Position numbers and translations under genes: made by a program. The notes under the pieces are model-generated. The model was not told where the DNA came from. It did no database searches and saw only the letters and a program-made list of their open reading frames with translations. From an uncultured Collinsella sp. (lineage in GTDB: Bacteria > Actinomycetota > Coriobacteriia > Coriobacteriales > Coriobacteriaceae), in the NCBI GenBank assembly GCA_959596505.1, contig CAUFWM010000026.1, forward strand, positions 1 through 21,579: 21,579 nucleotides of DNA, written 5' to 3'. How positions within the stretch are numbered: position 1 is the stretch's first letter; each line of letters opens with the position of its first letter. This document shows positions 1-7,418 of the stretch, piece by piece.

Positions 1-180
1 TCAGGGAATTGTAATTGATGGTGAAGGTTCAAAGGTTATTTGCAAAGACTAATTTAAACTTCCAGTTTGCTGCACTCGCTCCTAGCAGGGTTTGGGGCAG
101 GAGGGGCGCAAGAGACGGGAGGGCCTTGTACGCGTTCCTGCGCGAGGGCCGCGGGGAGGGACTGCCTGGGTACGGCGCCT
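1..180. other. No recognisable gene
   Basis: I see no coding signature here. The first 60 bases are AT-rich and the next 120 are very GC-rich. The short open frames on either strand have no recognisable protein motif. The + strand frame that carries the recombinase-like tail downstream is closed by a TAA at 55-57, so it does not continue out of the window. This is probably eroded sequence left by a mobile element, but that is inference from the neighbouring remnant. Confidence 0.4.
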
Positions 181-321
181 GTCAACTCGGTCTACGTCTT
201 TGATGACCTGGTCGTACTCAATATCAACTTCACGGATGATGCCAAAACGGTCACCCGTGAGAAAGTGTTGGGTTCGAGTGCTGTGGACAATGTTCCAACA
301 TGCTGGGATCGAACTCGCTAG
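181..321 (+). pseudogene. C-terminal remnant of a large serine recombinase (probable)
   Basis: One frame reads V-N-S-V-Y-V-F-D-D-L-V-V-L-N-I-N-F-T-D-D and continues with A-K-T-V-T, then G-S-S-A-V-D-N-V-P, ending at TAG 319-321. The pattern of an aspartate pair, a hydrophobic strand, N-x-x-D/E, a T-V/I-T/S element and G-S-x is typical of the last 30-40 residues of large serine recombinases of integrative elements. The catalytic and recombinase domains should lie upstream, but the frame is closed by TAA at 55-57 and nothing between 58 and 180 resembles them. It is therefore a truncated remnant, not a working gene. It overlaps the DUF523 gene antisense by 71 bases. The call rests on pattern memory of a short tail, so confidence is moderate. 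Confidence 0.45.
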
Positions 322-742
322 CCGGAATCACACGGTAACCGTGGCGGAGTAGAAGGTCGACGAAAACACCGTTGCCCGCAGTGAGCGTGCCACTAAAGGT
401 GCCGTCGTAGATACGGCCCGCCCCGCACGAGGGGCTGCGGTCCTGCAGAATGCACGCGGCGATCTCTTCCGGGCCGCCCGCCTGCTCGCACATATCAAGC
501 GCGCGCTGAGCACCCTGGCGAAACTCGCGATCGACTGAGGTACCCTCGCAGGTACGGACCTCGCCGTTCACAATCTCGGACGGCTTGCGCGGCGTGGGCA
601 GGCCGCCAAAGACCTCAGGGCACACCAAGAGTACCTCGGTCCCCGTACGCTCGCAAGCCTCGACCAACGCGCGGTGGTAATTATCGAGGCCGTTATACTT
701 GCAGCTCTCGCCCATCAAACAGGCACTCACCACGATCTTCAT
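251..742 (-). CDS. DUF523 (YbbK-like) family protein
   Basis: A 163-residue cytoplasmic protein of unknown function. Family hallmarks are visible: an N-terminal V-S-A-C-L-M-G (residues 5-11), then Y-N-G (16-18), C-P-E-V-F-G-G-L-P-T-P-R (41-52) and R-S-P-S-C-G (102-107). The conserved cysteines suggest metal or thiol chemistry, which is not established. I chose the ATG at 742 because a strong GGGAGG lies just upstream. A longer frame starting at 784 would begin inside the ftsH terminator hairpin. The family normally ends near I-P-A-S-E-F (139-144). The last ~20 residues are encoded antisense to the recombinase remnant, so the native C terminus was probably replaced or extended by an insertion. 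Confidence 0.85.
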   Translation of the reverse strand: MKIVVSACLMGESCKYNGLDNYHRALVEACERTGTEVLLVCPEVFGGLPTPRKPSEIVNGEVRTCEGTSVDREFRQGAQRALDMCEQAGGPEEIAACILQDRSPSCGAGRIYDGTFSGTLTAGNGVFVDLLLRHGYRVIPASEFDPSMLEHCPQHSNPTLSHG

Positions 743-753
743 ACATATCCCTC

Positions 754-797
754 CCAAGCAAAACGCCCCATTTGAGATAGGCACTCAAATGGGGCGT
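754..797 (-). terminator. Rho-independent terminator of ftsH
   Basis: Perfect 14-bp stem with arms 763-776 and 784-797 and a 7-nt loop. On the - strand it is followed by TTTTGCTT. It begins 27 bases past the ftsH stop and ends just before the DUF523 ribosome binding site, so it separates the two - strand genes. Confidence 0.85.
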
Positions 798-823
798 CGA
801 TATTTACTGACCCGAATGCAACG

Positions 824-2713
824 CTACTGTTGCTTTGGCATCAGCGGATTCTCACGCGTGAGGAGATTCATGAACTCCTCGCCCGTGATCGTCTCCTTCT
901 TGTACAGATAACGAGCCAGCTCATGGAGCTTGAACTTGTTCTCCTTCAGGATCTGCAGGGCGCGATCATGCGCGTCCTCGATCAGCTTGGCGACAATCGC
1001 GTCCACGCGCTCGGCCGTACCGGGGGCGCAGGTGAGCGACGTGTCCTGGTTGAGGTACGCGTTCTGGACGGTACCGAGCGCCATCATGCCAAACTCATCG
1101 GACATACCAAAGCGCGTCACCATGTTACGGGCGAGTTTGGTGGCCTGCTCGATATCGTTGGCAGCACCAGTCGTCATCTCGCCAAAGATGAGCTCCTCCG
1201 CGGCACGTCCACCGCAGTAGACGGCGAGCTTGTCCAGGACCTCCTGGCGCGTGGTCAGGAAGCGCTCGTCCTCCTCGACCTGCATGGTGTAGCCCAGAGC
1301 GCCGCTCGTGCGCGGCACGATGGTGATCTTGGTAACCGGCGCGGAACCCTTTTGGCGGGCAGCGACGATGGCATGACCGATCTCGTGGTAGGAAACGACC
1401 TGCTTCTCGTGGTCGGAAAGCACCGTGGACTTACGCTGCTGGCCGGCAATGACGACCTCCACCGACTCCTCGAAGTCGTCCTGGGTCGCGCGCTTGCGGC
1501 CTTCGCGAACAGCGCGCAGGGCACCCTCGTTGATGATATTGGCAAGGTCGGCGCCCGAGGCACCGGGCGTGGCGCGGGCAATAGCGGTCAGGTCGATCGG
1601 CGGCTGCGTCTTCACGCTCTTGGCATGCAGCTCGAGGATGTTCTTGCGGCCAGTCAGGTCGGGCAGCTCAACGGGAATGCGGCGGTCAAAACGACCGGGG
1701 CGCAGCAGGGCGGGATCGAGGCTGTCGGGACGGTTGGTCGCAGCGAGGACGACGATGCCCTTGTGGTTATCGAAGCCGTCCATCTCGGTCAGCAGCTGGT
1801 TGAGCGTCTGCTCGCGCTCGTCGTTGCCACTAAAGCCGCCGCCATCGCGCTTCTTGCCGATGGTATCGATCTCATCGATAAAGACGATACACGGGGCCTT
1901 TTCCTTGGCCTGCTTAAACAGGTCACGAACCTTGGCGGCACCGCGGCCGACGAACATCTCGACGAACTCAGAACCCGAAATGCTAAAGAACGGCACGCCC
2001 GCCTCGCCGGCAACAGCCTTGGCAAGCAGGGTCTTACCGGTACCCGGAGGACCGACAAGGAGAGCACCGCGCGGAAGCTTGGCGCCGATCTCCTCGTAGC
2101 GCTGCGGATTCTCCAGAAAGTCGACGACCTCCTTGAGGGACTCCTTGGCCTCTTCCTGGCCGGCGACGTCCTTAAAGGTCACGCCAACATCCTTGGAGGC
2201 AATCACGCGAGCGCCGGACTTGCCCAGTCCGCCGCCGCCAAAGCCGCCGCCAAAGTTCATCGACGGGCCGTCATCACCCATGGCCTTCTTCATACGGCGG
2301 TTGAGCCACCAACCGATAAGGAAGAAAATCGCCATGGGAAGGATGAGTGTAAGAAGGTAGTAGGTCATCAGACCCGAGTTTTTATCGGGAACGACCGACT
2401 CCAGGGACGCACCGGATTCAAGCACGCGATCGGTAAAACCCGCATCATTCGGCACGCCGGTCGTCTTGTAGGCGATATTCTCGTCCTCGCCCTTCTTGGT
2501 GTAATAAATCGTGTAATCATCCGTGTTGTACTCGACCTTGTCGACGCTCTTCTTATCGAGCGCTTTGACAAACGTCGAGTAATCGGTCTTCGTAATCTGC
2601 TGCGTGTGACCGATGTTGGGGAACAGAACGGTCGAGAGCACGAGGTAGACGACGAAGGCGATGAGCACGTAGAGGATCATATTCCGTCTACGTTTGTTGT
2701 CATCCATCTCCAT
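824..2713 (-). CDS. ftsH: ATP-dependent zinc metalloprotease FtsH
   Basis: Membrane-anchored AAA+ protease that degrades misfolded membrane proteins and short-lived regulators. From the chosen start (629 aa): TM1 at about 11-31, an extracytoplasmic domain to about 115, TM2 at about 118-138, and a Gly-rich linker. The AAA domain has Walker A G-P-P-G-T-G-K-T (221-228), Walker B V-F-I-D-E (277-281) and the second region of homology ending R-P-G-R-F-D-R-R. The protease domain has H-E-I-G-H (443-447), with Asp520 in G-A-A-N-D as the likely third zinc ligand. The pore loop reads F-V-G-R-G-A-A. The ATG at 2713 has GGAG nine bases upstream; the ATG at 2728 (five more residues) lacks a clear site but cannot be excluded. 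It is divergent from the adenosyltransferase gene and ends at its own terminator. Confidence 0.97.
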   Translation of the reverse strand: MEMDDNKRRRNMILYVLIAFVVYLVLSTVLFPNIGHTQQITKTDYSTFVKALDKKSVDKVEYNTDDYTIYYTKKGEDENIAYKTTGVPNDAGFTDRVLESGASLESVVPDKNSGLMTYYLLTLILPMAIFFLIGWWLNRRMKKAMGDDGPSMNFGGGFGGGGLGKSGARVIASKDVGVTFKDVAGQEEAKESLKEVVDFLENPQRYEEIGAKLPRGALLVGPPGTGKTLLAKAVAGEAGVPFFSISGSEFVEMFVGRGAAKVRDLFKQAKEKAPCIVFIDEIDTIGKKRDGGGFSGNDEREQTLNQLLTEMDGFDNHKGIVVLAATNRPDSLDPALLRPGRFDRRIPVELPDLTGRKNILELHAKSVKTQPPIDLTAIARATPGASGADLANIINEGALRAVREGRKRATQDDFEESVEVVIAGQQRKSTVLSDHEKQVVSYHEIGHAIVAARQKGSAPVTKITIVPRTSGALGYTMQVEEDERFLTTRQEVLDKLAVYCGGRAAEELIFGEMTTGAANDIEQATKLARNMVTRFGMSDEFGMMALGTVQNAYLNQDTSLTCAPGTAERVDAIVAKLIEDAHDRALQILKENKFKLHELARYLYKKETITGEEFMNLLTRENPLMPKQQ

Positions 2714-2805
2714 CTGCTTGAACTCCATCTACTGGGGTTGATAATGCTATCTAGAATACCCAACCCGGACGGCGATAAACCGACGCCGGGCACGAAAGGA
2801 CAGAG

Positions 2806-3291
2806 ATGGCATCACTGGAAGTCGGCAAGGTTCAAATCTATACGGGCGACGGCAAGGGCAAGACGACGGCTGCGCTGGGGCTCGCGCTGCGCGCCACGGG
2901 CTATGGACTTAACGTGCTCATGCTGCAGTTTGCCAAGAAGCTACACTGCGCCGAACACGATGCCGCACCGCGCCTGGGACTGCGCATTGTACAGGCCGAT
3001 CGCGACACACCCGAGGCTTGCGCCGAGCAGATCATGGAGCTCGCACGCGAGCAGATATCACAGGTCGACGTTCTGATTTTGGACGAACTCGGCGAGGCCA
3101 TGCGCCGCGGCTTCGTGACGCGCGAGGATGTCGAAACGTTGATCGCTATAAAGCCAGCCACCACGGAACTCGTGCTCACCGGCCGCGGACTGCTGCCCCT
3201 CGCTGATCTCGCCGACCTGGTCACCGAAATGCGCCCCGTCAAACACTACTTCGACGAAGGCCTCCTAGCCCGACAAGGCATCGAATACTAA
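2806..3291 (+). CDS. cobO: Corrinoid (cob(I)yrinic acid a,c-diamide / cob(I)alamin) adenosyltransferase
   Basis: BtuR/CobO/CobP-type enzyme that transfers the adenosyl group of ATP to the cobalt of corrinoids, giving coenzyme B12. Visible features are the family P-loop G-D-G-K-G-K-T-T (14-21), V-L-I-L-D-E (88-93), L-V-L-T-G-R-G and the C-terminal signature E-M-R-P-V-K-H-Y-F-D-E-G ending A-R-Q-G-I-E-Y. At 161 aa it is about 20-35 residues shorter than most relatives. The gap falls after Q-F-A-K-K, where the corrinoid-facing loop is normally longer. The start has AAAGGA seven bases upstream. No other cobalamin genes are nearby, so corrinoid salvage is more likely than de novo synthesis; that is inference. 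Confidence 0.9.
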   Translation: MASLEVGKVQIYTGDGKGKTTAALGLALRATGYGLNVLMLQFAKKLHCAEHDAAPRLGLRIVQADRDTPEACAEQIMELAREQISQVDVLILDELGEAMRRGFVTREDVETLIAIKPATTELVLTGRGLLPLADLADLVTEMRPVKHYFDEGLLARQGIEY

Positions 3292-3300
3292 TTGATCCAA

Positions 3301-3368
3301 AGGGGACGGAGGAAAACGGATCATTTCGCCTTATCGCCGGGCCAATGATCCGTTTTCCTCCGTCCCCT
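3301..3368. repeat. Perfect 25-bp inverted repeat, convergent intergenic hairpin
   Basis: Arms 3301-3325 and 3344-3368 are exact reverse complements around an 18-base spacer. The left arm begins AGGGGACGGAGG and ends GGATCATT. The element starts ten bases after the adenosyltransferase stop and ends eight bases before the MATE gene stop, so it fills the convergent junction. Neither strand has a clear T-run after the stem, so it is not a textbook intrinsic terminator, though an RNA stem this strong could stop or protect both transcripts. Its size and perfection suggest a dispersed REP-like palindromic element. Copy number cannot be judged from one window. Confidence 0.85.
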
Positions 3369-3376
3369 ACGGGTCA

Positions 3377-4726
3377 TTAGGCAGTGGCGCGGCCTAACCA
3401 GTTGCCGCTGTGGTGGTAGATGGTGAACATCGTGGCCGTGATGAGCCAGGTTACGGGGTAAACCAGCAGCAGGTGCTCAAGCGACGGATCGAACGGCATA
3501 ATCGCAAACACCCAGATCACCCTGAGCACGACGGTGCCAAAAATCGTGAGCAGCATGGGCTGCAAGCTCACGCCGGCGCCGCGGATAGAGCCCGATGCGT
3601 TCTCGATAATCGAGAAGATTGCGTAGAACGGCGCGATGAAATGAAGAATCGTCGTGGTGTACGCCGAAATCGAAGCATCGTCGACAAACAGACGCGACAA
3701 CGGACCCGAGAACACCAGCAGCACGGCAGACAGGCCACCAATGAGCATAAACGACAGCACGAGCGACGTATGGTAGCCCTTGCGCATGCGCTCGTAGTTG
3801 CGCGCGCCAAAGTTCTGTGCCGAGAACGTGGTGATCGACACGCCAAGCGCCTCGGTAACCATCCAGACAATGCCATCCAAACGGCCCGAAAGACCCCACG
3901 CCGTGGTGACATCGGCACCAAACGAGTTGACCGACACCTGAATCAAAACGTTGGAAATCGAATACGCAGCAGACTGAAAGCCAAGCGGCTGACCACACGA
4001 GATCATGCTCTTACAAATGCCAGGATCAATGCCGAGTTTGAACAGCGAAAGCCGCCACGCACCCGGTGCGTGCATCATGCGAATCACGATCATCGTGGCG
4101 TTGGAGCAAATGGTCAGCGCCACCGCGATGCCGCAGCCCAGAGCCTCCATATGAAGCACGGCAACGAAGATGACATCCAGCACCGCATTAACAAGGCAGC
4201 CGGAAGCGATGATCACAGCAGGTCCGCGCGTGTCGCCCACGGCGCGCAGCAGTGCTGTTCCCATATTGAGCAGCAGCGCCGCAACCATAGCGGCAAAATA
4301 GCAACGAGCATAGGCCACTCCCTCGGCCAATAATTCATGCGGTGTGTTCATAAGCACCAGCATGGGCTCAACGAACACTATGCCAAGAATCGAGAAAACG
4401 ATACCGCCCACCAGCGCGAGGGTCATGGCCGTATGGACCGAACGACTCAGTCGCTCATCATCGTGCTGGCCAAAATACTGACCGGTAATGACCGCGCAGC
4501 CGGCGCCGACGCCAACGCAAAAGCCAATGCAGAGCTCGGTGAGCACCATCGTGGCCTGAATGCCACCCAGTGCAAGCTTGCCGCCAAACTGGCCGACGAT
4601 ATAGGTACCGATAAGCGTGTAGGCCTGTTGAAAAAACGAACTAAAGAAGATGGGAACGCACAGCGAAAGCAGCTGCTGCCAAATAACACCCTGCGTTACA
4701 TCGATAGCCGTAGATTTCTTAGCCAC
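3377..4726 (-). CDS. MATE family efflux transporter
   Basis: Integral membrane drug or toxin exporter of the multidrug and toxic compound extrusion family, driven by a Na+ or H+ gradient. The protein is almost wholly hydrophobic, with about 12 predicted membrane segments. It shows the internal duplication of the family: the first half opens I-W-Q-Q-L-L-S-L-C-V-P-I-F-F-S-S, and the second half repeats the pattern near S-C-G-Q-P-L-G-F-Q-S. At 449 aa the length is typical. I chose the GTG at 4726 because GGGAGG lies just before it; the frame could extend to a TTG at 4759, which would add an atypical Trp/Gly stretch. It is likely monocistronic. Substrate cannot be told from sequence. Confidence 0.9.
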   Translation of the reverse strand: MAKKSTAIDVTQGVIWQQLLSLCVPIFFSSFFQQAYTLIGTYIVGQFGGKLALGGIQATMVLTELCIGFCVGVGAGCAVITGQYFGQHDDERLSRSVHTAMTLALVGGIVFSILGIVFVEPMLVLMNTPHELLAEGVAYARCYFAAMVAALLLNMGTALLRAVGDTRGPAVIIASGCLVNAVLDVIFVAVLHMEALGCGIAVALTICSNATMIVIRMMHAPGAWRLSLFKLGIDPGICKSMISCGQPLGFQSAAYSISNVLIQVSVNSFGADVTTAWGLSGRLDGIVWMVTEALGVSITTFSAQNFGARNYERMRKGYHTSLVLSFMLIGGLSAVLLVFSGPLSRLFVDDASISAYTTTILHFIAPFYAIFSIIENASGSIRGAGVSLQPMLLTIFGTVVLRVIWVFAIMPFDPSLEHLLLVYPVTWLITATMFTIYHHSGNWLGRATA

Positions 4727-4851
4727 ACGCCCTCCCCACCAGCATACGTCAAACAACAAAACGGCAATTTAAGGCCAAAACCAATAGCAGCTTAGCACCG
4801 ACCGGCGTCGACCGAAACACCCCGAGTCAGAGCCCGGTGCGAACTATCTGC

Positions 4852-5766
4852 TTAGTGATACAAACCCGGCTGGTAGTGATACTCATTGCTCACATGCGGG
4901 CACAGCTGCCAAAAGGCGACGGCACTCGCCGCGGCCACGTTGAGCGAATCGACCCCGTGCGCCATCGGAATGCGCACGGCCCGGTCGCAGCCCGCGATGG
5001 TCTTGGCGCCCAGGCCAGCACCCTCGGTGCCCATAAAGATTGCCAGGCGGTCAATCTCCTGGAGCGCGGGATCGTCCAGCGAAACGGAGTCGTCCGTCAG
5101 CGCCATCGCAGCGCACGAAAAACCGGCTTCGTGCAGTGCCGCCAGGCCATCGTGCGGCCACACACGAGCCTCGCTGCCAATACGCGTCCACGGCACCTGA
5201 AACACCGTGCCCATGCTCACGCGGGCCGAGCGACGGTACAGCGGGTCGCAGCACGTCGGACTGACCAAAATACCGTCGACATTGAGCGCGGCGGCCGAGC
5301 GGAAAATCGCACCCACGTTCGTGTGGTCGACAATACCCTCGAGCACGCACACGCGCACCGGGCGCTCCCCCGCCGCCTCGACGACGCCACCCAAGAACTC
5401 ATCAACCGGAATCTGTCGCGGGCGACGAAACGCCGCGAGCGCACCGCGCGTCACGTTAAAGCCCGTCAGCTGCTCCATGAGTTCCATGGAAGCCACGAAC
5501 ACAGGAACCGGACCTGCGCCCTCGCGCACAACCAGGCGCTCAAACAGCGGCGTCATCTGGTCGAGCCAGCGTTCGCCCAAAAGAAAGCTCACCGGCTCGT
5601 ATCTGGCACGCACCGCGCGCTCAATAACCTTGGCACTCTCGGCGATAAAGATGCCCTTTTGCGGCTCCAGCACGCAGCGCAGCTCGCGCTCGGTCAGTCG
5701 CACGTAGGCATCGAGCCGCTCGTCCTCGAGCGAATCAATTCGCAGAACCTCAACGGCATCAGTCAT
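4852..5766 (-). CDS. SpoU/TrmH-family RNA 2'-O-ribose methyltransferase
   Basis: SAM-dependent methyltransferase of the SPOUT class acting on rRNA or tRNA riboses. From the ATG at 5766 (304 aa) there is an N-terminal substrate-binding domain with I-F-I-A-E-S-A-K-V-I (39-48). Then come the three SpoU motifs: N-V-G-A-I-F-R-S-A (150-158, with the catalytic Arg), M-G-T-E-G-A-G-L (245-252) and I-P-M-A-H-G-V-D-S-L-N-V-A (266-278). These build the knotted SAM site. An ATG at 5799 would add 11 residues rich in Cys and Gly; the shorter start fits the family better, though neither has a strong ribosome binding site. The exact RNA target cannot be assigned. Confidence 0.9.
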   Translation of the reverse strand: MTDAVEVLRIDSLEDERLDAYVRLTERELRCVLEPQKGIFIAESAKVIERAVRARYEPVSFLLGERWLDQMTPLFERLVVREGAGPVPVFVASMELMEQLTGFNVTRGALAAFRRPRQIPVDEFLGGVVEAAGERPVRVCVLEGIVDHTNVGAIFRSAAALNVDGILVSPTCCDPLYRRSARVSMGTVFQVPWTRIGSEARVWPHDGLAALHEAGFSCAAMALTDDSVSLDDPALQEIDRLAIFMGTEGAGLGAKTIAGCDRAVRIPMAHGVDSLNVAAASAVAFWQLCPHVSNEYHYQPGLYH

Positions 5767-5812
5767 AGCAGCCTGCCCGCACCCTTCTTTACAGCACATC
5801 TATACCAAACGA

Positions 5813-5831
5813 GGCGACGCTAAGCGCCGCC
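5813..5831 (-). terminator. GC-rich hairpin downstream of folA
   Basis: On the - strand GGCGGCGC pairs with GCGTCGCC (one G-U pair) around a 3-nt loop, followed by TCGTTTGG. It lies 45 bases past the folA stop and 47 bases before the methyltransferase start. The stem is strong but the T-run is poor, so it may be a weak terminator or only a 3'-end stem. Confidence 0.4.
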
Positions 5832-5875
5832 CCATGCATTCAATCAACCCGATGATACCGTTCGCGCCAGGCGAT

Positions 5876-6394
5876 TTACGCCCCAACGCGACGATACGTC
5901 ACGAACTCATAATCGACACCTTCGTCGCCCTCACCCGCGGCAATCGTGGCAACCCCGCCAGCCCGCGAAACTTCCCATGCAGGATCGGCATCCAAATTGG
6001 GAAAATACGTGTCCACGGGATGGACGCAGTGGTTATGCGTGACCTCGGCCTCCACGCAGTACGGCAAAAATTGCCGATAGACATCGCCGCCGCCGATCAC
6101 CCACGCAACGGGCTCATCGGCAACCGCAGCGAGCGCCTCGTCGATGCTATGCACCACGTCGACGCCCTCGGGAGCAAAGCTCTCGTCGCGGGTGAGCACG
6201 ATATTGCGGCGGTTTTTGAGCGGACGCCCACCAGGAAAACTCAGTAGCGTCTTGCGCCCCATAATGACCGGGCAACCCTTGGTGCAGGCCACAAAATGGC
6301 GCATGTCGGCGCGATTGGAAACCACCATGTCGCCCTCACATCCAATGCCCCAGTCGTCACACACGGCGACGATGGCAGAAAGCTTACACGTCAT
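5876..6394 (-). CDS. folA: Dihydrofolate reductase
   Basis: Reduces dihydrofolate to tetrahydrofolate with NADPH, regenerating the cofactor oxidised by the upstream ThyA. From the ATG at 6394 (172 aa): L-S-A-I-V-A-V (5-11), W-G-I-G (15-18), catalytic acid Asp30 in N-R-A-D-M, V-I-M-G-R-K-T (43-49) and the NADPH-binding loop W-V-I-G-G-G-D-V-Y (98-106). The start is set by AGGTGG six bases upstream, which overlaps the thyA stop. A GTG at 6403 would add three residues. The gap to thyA is nine bases, so the two are surely co-transcribed. Length and motif order are normal. Confidence 0.96.
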   Translation of the reverse strand: MTCKLSAIVAVCDDWGIGCEGDMVVSNRADMRHFVACTKGCPVIMGRKTLLSFPGGRPLKNRRNIVLTRDESFAPEGVDVVHSIDEALAAVADEPVAWVIGGGDVYRQFLPYCVEAEVTHNHCVHPVDTYFPNLDADPAWEVSRAGGVATIAAGEGDEGVDYEFVTYRRVGA

Positions 6395-6403
6395 GAGCGC
6401 CAC

Positions 6404-7252
6404 CTACACCGCAATGGGAATGTTCTTGACCTGCGGGCCGTGCTCGTAGCCCTCGACGATGAGGTCATCGGTCGTAAACGCATAGAAATCGTGCACGTCG
6501 GGGTTAAGCGTTACCTTGGGCGCCGCAAACTGCGGACGCTCGATAAGTTCACGGACAATATCGACATGACGGTCGTAAATGTGGGCATCGGCAATCACAT
6601 GCAGCAGCTCACCGGGAATCATATCGACCGACTGCGCGACCATCATCAGCAAAATGGCGTACTGGCACACATTCCAGTTGTTGGCGGCTAAAATGTCCTG
6701 GCTGCGCTGGTTGAGAATCATGTTGAGTGTGGGTTTATCGTCCTGCGGGCGCTGCGTCACGTTATACGTCACGCTGTACGCGCACGGATACAGGTGCATT
6801 TCGGACAGGTCGCTAAACACGTACGTGTTGGTCATGATGCGGCGGCTGTACGGCGTGTTCTTAAGGTCGTACAGCACGCGGTCCATCTGGTCAAAGTCAC
6901 CCTCGGCATAATGGCTTTTCTGCCCAATCTGGTACCCGTAGGCCTTGCCGATGGAGCCAGTCTCGTCGGCCCACTCATCCCAAATATGGCTGTTGAGGTC
7001 GCGGACGTTATTTGACTTCTTTTGATAGATCCACAAGATCTCGTCCATGGCAGACTTAAGCGCCGTGCGACGCAGTGTGAGCGCGGGAAACTCCTCACGC
7101 AGGTCGTAGCGAGCCGTAACGCCAAAGTTTTTAATGGTATAGGCAGGGGTGCCGTCCTCCCACACCGGTCGGACCTTTTGGCCCTCGGTGGTGGTGCCAT
7201 GGTCCAAGATATCGCGGCACATGGTTACAAACTGTTGATCAGCCTTGCTCAT
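6404..7252 (-). CDS. thyA: Thymidylate synthase (ThyA type)
   Basis: Makes dTMP from dUMP with methylenetetrahydrofolate. The ATG at 7252 follows AGGAGG and gives 282 aa; an upstream in-frame start at 7288 would pass through that site. The nucleophile is Cys157 in H-L-Y-P-C-A-Y. The phosphate-binding stretch is N-Q-R-S-Q-D-I-L (181-188), and the dUMP contact region is A-D-A-H-I-Y-D-R-H (221-229). It belongs to a divergent ThyA branch: the residue after the Cys is Ala rather than the usual His, and the stretch matching E. coli F-L-G-L-P-F-N reads A-A-N-N-W-N. It is first in a thyA-folA pair and divergent from the DUF134 fusion gene. Confidence 0.95.
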   Translation of the reverse strand: MSKADQQFVTMCRDILDHGTTTEGQKVRPVWEDGTPAYTIKNFGVTARYDLREEFPALTLRRTALKSAMDEILWIYQKKSNNVRDLNSHIWDEWADETGSIGKAYGYQIGQKSHYAEGDFDQMDRVLYDLKNTPYSRRIMTNTYVFSDLSEMHLYPCAYSVTYNVTQRPQDDKPTLNMILNQRSQDILAANNWNVCQYAILLMMVAQSVDMIPGELLHVIADAHIYDRHVDIVRELIERPQFAAPKVTLNPDVHDFYAFTTDDLIVEGYEHGPQVKNIPIAV

Positions 7253-7336
7253 TGACCCTCCTGTCAGTCGCCTATAAGCGAAATTCATTGTAGCCTAGGC
7301 GCACGCGACCCCACAGCCCAAACATAAGCCCTCATT

Positions 7337-7354
7337 TTCTGACATATGCCAGAA
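7337..7354. promoter_or_regulatory. Palindromic operator candidate, upstream box
   Basis: TTCTGACATATGCCAGAA is an 18-base near-perfect palindrome with one mismatched pair. It lies just upstream of the candidate -35 of the DUF134 fusion gene and about 85 bases upstream of thyA. Its core TGACATATGCCA repeats as TGACATATGTCA in the downstream box, 53 bases away. Confidence 0.5.
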
Positions 7355-7359
7355 ATTCC

Positions 7360-7387
7360 TTGCGCAAATCCGTACGGTCGATATTCT
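7360..7387 (+). promoter_or_regulatory. Candidate sigma-70-type promoter for the DUF134 fusion gene
   Basis: TTGCGC at 7360-7365 and TATTCT at 7382-7387 are separated by 16 bases and sit 32 bases before the start codon. Neither hexamer is perfect. The promoter would be flanked on both sides by the two TGACATATG palindromes, which supports the placement. Confidence 0.4.
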
Positions 7388-7390
7388 ATT

Positions 7391-7407
7391 GTTGACATAT
7401 GTCAGAT
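7391..7407. promoter_or_regulatory. Palindromic operator candidate, downstream box
   Basis: It contains TGACATATGTCA (7393-7404), a perfect 12-bp palindrome placed between the candidate -10 and the ribosome binding site AAGGAGA. Binding here would overlap the transcription start region, as expected for a repressor. The centre is 53 bases from the upstream box, about five helical turns. Confidence 0.55.
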
Positions 7408-7418
7408 AAGGAGAGTGA

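Noticed and set aside
265..320. GGTTCGAGT and GGGATCGAAC, which resemble tRNA T-arm sequence
   Set aside because: No acceptor, D-arm or anticodon arm can be built around them, and both lie inside the recombinase-like frame.
742..784. Upstream start for the DUF523 protein at 784
   Set aside because: It would begin in the ftsH terminator hairpin, while the start at 742 has a strong ribosome binding site and matches the family N terminus.
2764..2790. CCCGG...CCGGG inverted repeat in the leader of the corrinoid adenosyltransferase gene, considered as a cobalamin riboswitch part
   Set aside because: The 77-base ftsH-cobO gap is too short for a cobalamin riboswitch and I see no B12-box-like sequence.
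830..3076. 748-codon open frame on the + strand opposite ftsH
   Set aside because: Antisense shadow of a clear FtsH. The translation is rich in Arg, His, Gly and Leu with no domain pattern, as expected in GC-rich coding DNA.
7392..7397. TTGACA, a perfect -35 hexamer
   Set aside because: A -10 at normal spacing would fall on the start codon at 7419. The hexamer is part of the TGACATATGTCA palindrome.
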